DNA of 18,701 nt from Avimicrobium caecorum (GTDB taxonomy: Bacteria > Bacillota > Clostridia > Oscillospirales > Ruminococcaceae): the NCBI GenBank assembly GCA_904394705.1, contig CAJFNJ010000031.1, positions 1-18,701 of the forward strand, in the 5' to 3' direction. The notes below the pieces were generated by a model. That model made no database searches. It saw nothing but the letters and a program-made list of their open reading frames with translations, and was not told the origin of the DNA. A program made the translations under genes and the position numbers. Positions 14,099-18,701 of this stretch are shown one piece after another; the stretch's first letter is position 1; every line of letters starts with the position of its first letter.

Positions 14099-14626
14099 AT
14101 GATTCGTATTTGCGGCGTGGTACGGGAGTCCATTGTGGACGGCCCGGGACTGCGGTTCGTGCTGTTTACCCAGGGGTGCCCGCATCATTGTCCGGGCTGT
14201 CATAACCCCGAGAGCCATGCCCTGGACGGCGGCTATGAAGTCACTGCCGAAAAGGTACTGGAGGAGTTTAAGAAGAATCCGCTGCTCAAGGGAATTACCC
14301 TGTCCGGCGGCGACCCCATTCTCCAGGCCGGGGAACTGGTGGGCATCTGCCGGGAAGTCCATGCCATGGGCAAGGACGTGATGACCTACACCGGCTATAC
14401 CTATGAGGAGCTCCTGGAGATGCAGAAGACCGATGAGGGCATCCGGCAGCTGCTGGAGGAGACCGACACCCTGGTGGACGGACGGTTTATTCTGGCTCAG
14501 CGGGACCTGACCCTGATCTACAAGGGCAGCCGCAACCAGCGCATCATTGATATGAACCGCACCCGTGCCGAAGGAAAGCTCGTGCTGGACCCGGTGGAGG
14601 AGGAAAATCTCCGTCCGGAGGAATGA
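14099..14626 (+). CDS. nrdG: Anaerobic ribonucleotide reductase activating protein (radical SAM)
   Basis: NrdG uses a [4Fe-4S] cluster and S-adenosylmethionine to generate the glycyl radical on NrdD. ATG 14099 has AGGAGG (14087-14092) at 6-nt spacing and gives 175 residues; ATG 14084 upstream precedes that site. The radical-SAM motif CPHHCPGC supplies Cys27, Cys31 and Cys34 in CX3CX2C spacing. The start MIRICGVVRESIVDGPGLR and the motif TLSGGDPI are typical of NrdG. In this locus the natural substrate may be the separate 54-residue glycyl-radical protein rather than the NrdD body. No promoter is visible between the preceding terminator and this gene. Confidence 0.96.
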   Translation: MIRICGVVRESIVDGPGLRFVLFTQGCPHHCPGCHNPESHALDGGYEVTAEKVLEEFKKNPLLKGITLSGGDPILQAGELVGICREVHAMGKDVMTYTGYTYEELLEMQKTDEGIRQLLEETDTLVDGRFILAQRDLTLIYKGSRNQRIIDMNRTRAEGKLVLDPVEEENLRPEE

Positions 14627-14708
14627 CCGGCAGCGAAGATACAGCGGTTATTTCCCGGGAAACCGGGGAAGTTATATCCATCGACAAAAAAATGGGAGGG
14701 AAGACCCT

Positions 14709-15239
14709 ATGACTGTTACATTCCGTCCATTGGCGCTGGGAGAAGTGCTGGGACTGGGCCGGAGCATTGTCCGGGATTTTCACCCCTATGAACTGCGGGG
14801 GTACCGGTATGCCCGATGGGAGGTGCTGGGCGGCAAGGCAGTGGCACTGGCTGTGGAGGCCGGCGGCGCCTATGCCGGGTATCTGATCCATGCGAAGCCC
14901 GACCGGCATGGCCTTCTGCGTATTGCCTATCTGGCGACTGAGCCCCGGTTTCGGGGACAGCACATCGGTGAACAGGCACTGACCCTGCTGCGCCGGCGCT
15001 ACCCGCACAGCGCCATCTACTTTGAGGTGGAGGACCCGGACTTTGCGGAAAACGACGAGGAACGCCGGCTGATGGAGCGGCGCATCGGCTTCTATGAGCG
15101 GTGCGGCTTTACGCTGCTGCGGTTCCGTCTGGCAGCGGGCCCCTGGAAGCTCTGCTGCATGGCAAGCGATCCCCGCCGGGAGGAGAAGATCCGCCGCCTC
15201 TATCAGGAGCGGTGGAGCCCATCGGTGGTGATCGGCTGA
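14709..15239 (+). CDS. GNAT family N-acetyltransferase
   Basis: This 176-residue protein is a predicted acetyl-CoA-dependent N-acetyltransferase. ATG 14709 has GGGAGGG (14694-14700) upstream at 8 nt; the open frame extends upstream into nrdG but lacks support there. The acetyl-CoA binding motif A is at about residues 77-96 (IAYLATEPRFRGQHIGEQAL), with a typical FYERCGF (about 138-144) near the C-terminus. The substrate is unknown. It starts 82 bp after nrdG and may be co-transcribed, ending at a shared bidirectional terminator. Confidence 0.88.
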   Translation: MTVTFRPLALGEVLGLGRSIVRDFHPYELRGYRYARWEVLGGKAVALAVEAGGAYAGYLIHAKPDRHGLLRIAYLATEPRFRGQHIGEQALTLLRRRYPHSAIYFEVEDPDFAENDEERRLMERRIGFYERCGFTLLRFRLAAGPWKLCCMASDPRREEKIRRLYQERWSPSVVIG

Positions 15240-15240
15240 G

Positions 15241-15290
15241 AAAAGAAAAAAACAGGACGGCAGTCCCCTGGGACTGCTGTCCTGTTTTTT
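15241..15290. terminator. Bidirectional terminator between convergent acetyltransferase genes
   Basis: AACAGGAC (15251-15258) pairs with GTCCTGTT (15279-15286), and GCAGTCC (15260-15266) with GGACTGC (15271-15277), leaving a 4-nt loop. A runs precede and T runs follow the hairpin, so it can stop transcription from both sides. Confidence 0.92.
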
Positions 15291-15352
15291 GTTGTGCGGA
15301 GTATGGAGCCAGCACCTGTCCGGAACAGGGCGACGGTTCGCAGTCCGGGCGG

Positions 15353-15856
15353 TCAGATGCGCTTATCATAGGCATACTTCTGGCTGCCCTTGAAGACGAT
15401 GATCCCCCGGCGGGTAAAGCCGTTCTTTTCGAGGATATGCTGCATCCGGCTGTTCTGCAGGCCGGTGTTGAGCCGCAGATAGGTGATGCCCTGCTCCCGG
15501 CTGCGCTCCGCTGCCAGGTCAAAGAGCACCCGGGTCAGGCCCCGTCCCCGTCCCCGGGCATTGAGCGCCAGCCGCCGCAGTACGGCATAGGGCTCGTCAC
15601 AGAGCCAGCTGCCGCCGGTGATGGCGTCATAGGCGGGTTCACCGTCAAAGTCCAGGCAGAGATAGCCCAGCACTTCGCCGTCCTCCCGGAGCAGATAAGC
15701 CCGCTGGGTTTCAATATCTTCGGCAATGTCCAGCAGGGCGGGATAGGCTTCGGTCCACTGGACAAACCCCTGTTCCTGCTGGAACTGCCGTCCGTCAGCA
15801 ATAATCTCCATGCAGAGGGCTTCGTCCCCGGGCATGGCTTTGGTCAGGGTAAACAC
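15353..15856 (-). CDS. GNAT family N-acetyltransferase
   Basis: This 167-residue minus-strand protein is a second predicted N-acetyltransferase. It starts at GTG (15856-15854), with AAGGAG about 10 nt upstream on the minus strand. The acetyl-CoA motif is LRRLALNARGRGRGLTRVLF, followed by LRLNTGLQNSRMQHILEKNG and FTRRGI, the usual motif B region. It is unlike the plus-strand acetyltransferase in sequence, so the two are not a recent duplication. The substrate is unknown. A divergent promoter drives it, and it converges on the terminator at 15241-15290. Confidence 0.9.
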   Translation of the reverse strand: MFTLTKAMPGDEALCMEIIADGRQFQQEQGFVQWTEAYPALLDIAEDIETQRAYLLREDGEVLGYLCLDFDGEPAYDAITGGSWLCDEPYAVLRRLALNARGRGRGLTRVLFDLAAERSREQGITYLRLNTGLQNSRMQHILEKNGFTRRGIIVFKGSQKYAYDKRI

Positions 15857-15909
15857 ACTGCGTCAGCTCCTTCTGATGCGGGCAGGTCTGCACCGCTTGA
15901 TCTGTCTTT

Positions 15910-15938
15910 ATCATAACACAGTCCGGCACAGGATTCAA
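15910..15938 (-). promoter_or_regulatory. Promoter of the minus-strand acetyltransferase gene
   Basis: On the minus strand, TTGAAT (15938-15933) and TATGAT (15915-15910) are separated by 17 bp, about 54 bp upstream of the GTG start. Confidence 0.7.
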
Positions 15939-15962
15939 AAAATCTTCCCGGACAAATTCAGC

Positions 15963-15991
15963 TTGAAAACCCCGTCCCGGATTGGTAGAAT
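15963..15991 (+). promoter_or_regulatory. fba promoter
   Basis: TTGAAA (15963-15968) and TAGAAT (15986-15991) have a 17-bp spacer and an extended -10 TG at 15983-15984. Transcription should start near 15999, about 77 nt before fba. It is divergent from the acetyltransferase promoter. Confidence 0.75.
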
Positions 15992-16075
15992 AGAAGCAGG
16001 TGCCGGAGTGGAAAATTTCCCCGCTGCCGGCAGAGCCATACGATCCAAACACCCTTGAGAGGAGAGACTGTCGTT

Positions 16076-17011
16076 ATGCCGCTTGTAACAACAACTGAAA
16101 TGTTCAAGAAAGCGTATGAAGGCGGATATGCCATCGGCGCGTTCAATGTCAACAATATGGAGATCATCCAGGGTATTACCGAAGCAGCCGCTGAGGAGCG
16201 TGCCCCGCTGATCCTGCAGGTATCTGCCGGCGCCCGGAAGTATGCCAAGCATATCTATCTGACCAAGCTGGTGGAAGCAGCCATTGCCGACACCGATCTG
16301 CCCATTGCCCTGCATCTGGACCATGGTGCCGACTTTGACATCTGCAAGGCCTGTGTGGAAGGCGGATTCAGCTCGGTAATGATCGACGGTTCCAAGTACA
16401 GCTTTGAGGAGAACATTGCCCTGACCCGCAAGGTAGTAGAATATGCCCATGCCCATGGCGTGGTAGTAGAAGGCGAGTTGGGTACACTGGCTGGCATCGA
16501 GGACGATGTGCATGTCAAGGCTGACGATGCCCTGTTCACCCGTCCCGAGGAGGTCGAGGAGTTTGTAACCCGTACCGGCGTGGATTCGCTGGCCATTGCC
16601 ATCGGCACCAGCCATGGCGCCTACAAGTTCAAGCCCGGCCAGAAGCCCCAGCTGCGCTTTGATATTCTTGAGGAAGTGGGCCGCCGTCTGCCCGGATTCC
16701 CCATTGTACTGCACGGTGCTTCGTCGGTGCCCCAGGAGTTTGTAGCGGAGGTCAACAAGTACGGCGGCAATATGCCCGGTGCCATCGGCGTGCCCGAGGA
16801 GATGCTCCGGCAGGCTGCCCAGATGGCGGTGTGCAAGATCAACATCGACTCCGACCTGCGTCTGGCGATGACTGCCGCTGTGCGCAAGCACCTGGCAGAG
16901 CATCCGTCTGATTTCGACCCCCGTCAGTACCTCACCCCGGCCCGGACTGCCATCAAGGAGATGGTCCGTCACAAGATCGTGGATGTGCTGGGCTGCGCTG
17001 GCAAGGCATAA
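16076..17011 (+). CDS. fba: Class II fructose-bisphosphate aldolase
   Basis: This zinc-dependent aldolase interconverts fructose 1,6-bisphosphate with dihydroxyacetone phosphate and glyceraldehyde 3-phosphate in glycolysis and gluconeogenesis. ATG 16076 (AGAGGAG at about 16058-16064) gives 311 residues beginning MPLVTTTEMFKKAYEGG, the usual family start. ALHLDHG (78-84) supplies the catalytic Asp82 and zinc ligand His83. Glu134 (VEGELG), His180 (GTSHG) and His213 (VLHGASSVP) complete the metal and phosphate sites. It is a single-gene transcript with its own promoter and terminator. Confidence 0.96.
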   Translation: MPLVTTTEMFKKAYEGGYAIGAFNVNNMEIIQGITEAAAEERAPLILQVSAGARKYAKHIYLTKLVEAAIADTDLPIALHLDHGADFDICKACVEGGFSSVMIDGSKYSFEENIALTRKVVEYAHAHGVVVEGELGTLAGIEDDVHVKADDALFTRPEEVEEFVTRTGVDSLAIAIGTSHGAYKFKPGQKPQLRFDILEEVGRRLPGFPIVLHGASSVPQEFVAEVNKYGGNMPGAIGVPEEMLRQAAQMAVCKINIDSDLRLAMTAAVRKHLAEHPSDFDPRQYLTPARTAIKEMVRHKIVDVLGCAGKA

Positions 17012-17043
17012 CAACCCCCACAGGGTATCATACCGGAAAAACC

Positions 17044-17077
17044 TCCCTCTGTTCCACCCGGGACAGGGGGATTTTTC
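17044..17077 (+). terminator. Intrinsic terminator after fba
   Basis: CCCTCTGTTCC (17045-17055) pairs over 11 bp, with two G-T pairs, with GGGACAGGGGG (17060-17070). The loop is 4 nt and five T follow. Confidence 0.88.
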
Positions 17078-17390
17078 TGCCCCTGGAGAGGTGGAAAATC
17101 CCTGTTCCCATGCGGAAAACCACCCTTTTCGACCCGGTTCGGCAAAGGGGAAAGGCTCTGGCGGCAGCTGGAAATAACCGGAAAATTTATGGCGAATTTC
17201 CATAAATATCTCAAAAAATGAACAAAGTGTTTACAGCAGATTTCACATAAATCAAAACGATTGAAGTTTTGGTGCAATTTGGCTGGAAAATGCGTATAAT
17301 TTGTGCCGGAGATGGGCAAAATCACGGTAAACACCGCAAAAAATCCGAAAGGATTTCCAATTACTGGAACTCAAATCCGCCGGGAATTTC
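17078..17390. other. AT-rich, structured non-coding region upstream of the 3D-domain gene
   Basis: No gene is visible. The region carries a perfect 8-bp inverted repeat (17185-17207), a TATAAT (17295-17300) with a poor -35, a small hairpin CGGT-AAAC-ACCG (17325-17336) and a GAAA-tetraloop hairpin AAATCC-GAAA-GGATTT (17341-17356). A second AAATCC (17373-17378) can compete for the same GGATTT. It may be an upstream promoter with a regulatory leader, but it matches no riboswitch class I can confirm. Confidence 0.5.
17185..17207. repeat. Perfect inverted repeat
   Basis: ATTTATGG-N7-CCATAAAT, upstream of the promoters of the 3D-domain gene. It is a candidate operator or hairpin; the partner is unknown. 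Confidence 0.55.
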
Positions 17391-17419
17391 TTGACAATGA
17401 ATGGTGGGATCTATATAAT
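17391..17419 (+). promoter_or_regulatory. Consensus promoter of the 3D-domain gene
   Basis: TTGACA (17391-17396) and TATAAT (17414-17419) with a 17-bp spacer are a perfect housekeeping consensus. Transcription should start near 17426, about 52 nt before the gene. Confidence 0.9.
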
Positions 17420-17477
17420 GTGGGAAGTTCTGAAATGCCGGCTGGATTTAGTTTTGGCAAACAAGAAGGAGATGTTT

Positions 17478-18527
17478 ATGGATAACTTCAGGCAAAAAGC
17501 CTCTGAGGCCGCTGTGCTTCTGCGCAGCCGGTCCTTTCTGGTCACTATGCTGGCGGCGATCACCGGGTTTCTGACCCTGTGGATTACGCTGTCCGCTGAT
17601 GCTGTCTATATTCGGGATAATGGCCAGCTGCAGCTGGTCTACACCACCCGGAATACGGCTGATGCCATTCTCTCGGAACGAGGGATTGTGACAATGGCCT
17701 ATGACGATGTGGATTTTTCGGGTTTTGATCTGCGCGGAGCCATTCCGGAGATTGAAATCACCCGGGCATTTGATGTGACTCTGACAACCGATGAGGGCAG
17801 CATGGTGGTAAAGACCACCGGCGGTACCGTCGGGGAAGTACTCAACGCCAATGGCATTGAGTATGATGAAAATGATATGATCAGCTATCCGCCGGGTATG
17901 TATGTACAGCCTGGGGACGAGATTGTCTATCAGGAAGTGGTAGTAGAGCAGTCGGTGGAGCAGGAGCCCATCGAACATGAAACCGAATACCGTGGTTCCA
18001 GCCTGCTGCCCCGGGGCCGTACCCGTGTGATCCAGGTGGGATCGGACGGCGAACGGGAGCTGACCTATAACAAGACCATTGTGGACGGGGAAGTGACCCG
18101 TACCGAGCTGGAGAGCAATGTGGTAACCGAACAGCCGGTGACTGAGATCATTCTCCAGGGTACAGCGGACCCGGTATCGCCGCTGGACTTCGGCTATCAG
18201 CTGAGTGCGGACGGTACACCGGTCAACTATGCCTATAAGCTCACCGACCAGGTGGCAACGGGATATTCTGCACGGAGCGGCGCCTGGGGTGCCAGCGGCA
18301 TGACCCTTTCCTATGGCTATGTGGCAGTGGACCCCACTGAGATCCCCTATGGTTCCAAGCTGTATATCACATCGCCGGATGGCAGCTTTGTATACGGATA
18401 TGCCATTGCGGCGGATACCGGTACCGGCCTGCTCAATGATGTGATTGATGTGGACCTGTTCTATGAAACCTATACCGAGAGCTGTCTGAACGGACGGCGC
18501 ACGGTGGACATCTATGTCCTGGCCTGA
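17478..18527 (+). CDS. Membrane-anchored G5 and 3D domain cell-wall protein
   Basis: This 349-residue protein resembles YabE/Rpf-related cell-wall proteins of Firmicutes. ATG 17478 follows AAGGAG (17466-17471); ATG 17472, two codons earlier, is less well spaced. It has a short basic cytoplasmic start, a transmembrane segment (about 19-40), an extracellular DUF348-type repeat region (about 41-150) and a G5 domain (about 153-228). A C-terminal 3D domain (about 277-348) has the AADTG (Asp313) and DVDLF (Asp325) motifs of the double-psi barrel fold shared with lytic transglycosylases. The likely role is peptidoglycan remodelling at the cell surface. A separate lytic domain is not present. Confidence 0.9.
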   Translation: MDNFRQKASEAAVLLRSRSFLVTMLAAITGFLTLWITLSADAVYIRDNGQLQLVYTTRNTADAILSERGIVTMAYDDVDFSGFDLRGAIPEIEITRAFDVTLTTDEGSMVVKTTGGTVGEVLNANGIEYDENDMISYPPGMYVQPGDEIVYQEVVVEQSVEQEPIEHETEYRGSSLLPRGRTRVIQVGSDGERELTYNKTIVDGEVTRTELESNVVTEQPVTEIILQGTADPVSPLDFGYQLSADGTPVNYAYKLTDQVATGYSARSGAWGASGMTLSYGYVAVDPTEIPYGSKLYITSPDGSFVYGYAIAADTGTGLLNDVIDVDLFYETYTESCLNGRRTVDIYVLA

Positions 18528-18540
18528 TCCAGGAAGCAGA

Positions 18541-18573
18541 AAACGGAGCGGAAATTTCTGCTCCGTTTTTTAT
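18541..18573 (+). terminator. Intrinsic terminator after the 3D-domain gene
   Basis: AAACGGAGC (18541-18549) pairs with GCTCCGTTT (18560-18568), followed by a T run to 18571. Confidence 0.93.
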
Positions 18574-18596
18574 TTTGCAAAAATGCAAAAAAACAG

Positions 18597-18625
18597 TTGA
18601 CAAACGCCCCGGGGACTGATATTAT
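18597..18625 (+). promoter_or_regulatory. tRNA-Leu promoter
   Basis: TTGACA (18597-18602) and TATTAT (18620-18625) are 17 bp apart. An overlapping TATAAT (18623-18628) would give a 20-bp spacer. The tRNA begins at 18647. Confidence 0.8.
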
Positions 18626-18646
18626 AATAAAGCAACTTAAATGTAT

Positions 18647-18701
18647 GCGGATATGGCGGAATTGGCAGACGCGCTAGATTCAGGTTCTAGTGGTAGCAAT
18701 A
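18647..18701 (+). tRNA. tRNA-Leu (CAG), 3' truncated by the window end
   Basis: The sequence starts GCGGATA (acceptor strand), followed by the D-arm of a type II tRNA. The anticodon stem CTAGA/TCTAG closes the loop TTCAGGT, giving anticodon CAG, which reads the Leu codon CUG. The window ends inside the long variable arm, so the T-arm and the 3' acceptor strand are not seen. Confidence 0.92.

Noticed and set aside
14709..15856. Duplicated acetyltransferase pair
   Set aside because: The two GNAT proteins share only the general acetyl-CoA motif and are otherwise dissimilar.
17300..17390. c-di-GMP or c-di-AMP riboswitch
   Set aside because: Short matches such as GGGCAAA and a GAAA loop occur, but the order and the remaining conserved blocks of both classes are missing.
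1..18701. CRISPR array, insertion sequence, rRNA or attachment site
   Set aside because: No regularly spaced repeats, transposase gene, terminal repeats with target duplications or rRNA segments were seen. The tRNA-Leu at the end could host an integration site, but its 3' end is outside the window.

Overview
The window (18.7 kb, moderately GC-rich) looks chromosomal and comes from an obligately anaerobic member of the Clostridia, most likely Oscillospiraceae/Ruminococcaceae. The reasons are the Gram-positive ribosomal gene order, zinc-type S14 and L36, a zinc-lid adenylate kinase, a KOW-domain gene between map and infA, a class III ribonucleotide reductase, and a G5/3D cell-wall protein. The genus cannot be fixed from sequence reading alone.

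Region 1 (1-9013) is the distal half of the S10-spc-alpha ribosomal superoperon, all on the plus strand: rpsN (partial)-rpsH-rplF-rplR-rpsE-rpmD-rplO-secY-adk-map-KOW gene-infA-rpmJ-rpsM-rpsK-rpsD-rpoA-rplQ. Gaps are short and ribosome binding sites are strong. The only larger gap, between rpsD and rpoA, holds a perfect hairpin. A strong terminator follows rplQ. Region 2 (9044-10718) is an independently promoted, very GC-rich gene for a family 5 substrate-binding lipoprotein, with its own terminator and no transporter genes beside it.

Region 3 (10719-14626) is the anaerobic ribonucleotide reductase locus and the most unusual part. nrdD has a consensus promoter with an NrdR-type box just after it. 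The 777-residue NrdD has the ATP cone and catalytic barrel motifs, but it ends without the usual C-terminal glycyl-radical motif. About 300 bp downstream, after an AT-rich stretch with a small helix-turn-helix-like ORF, a separate 54-codon gene with a strong ribosome binding site encodes that missing motif (RITGYLVG ... DRFN ... AKRAEE ... DRVKH). A terminator and then nrdG, the radical-SAM activase, follow. This suggests a split class III reductase, or a GrcA/YfiD-like 'spare part' for NrdD, with the glycyl radical supplied in trans.

Region 4 (14627-17077) has a plus-strand GNAT acetyltransferase, a bidirectional terminator, a convergent minus-strand GNAT acetyltransferase, and class II fructose-bisphosphate aldolase read from a divergent promoter. 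Region 5 (17078-18701) has a structured AT-rich leader with a perfect consensus promoter, a membrane-anchored G5/3D cell-wall protein with its terminator, and the promoter and 5' part of a tRNA-Leu(CAG) cut by the window end.

Together the window carries translation and core transcription genes, protein export and maturation genes, anaerobic dNTP synthesis, a glycolytic enzyme and a cell-wall remodelling protein.
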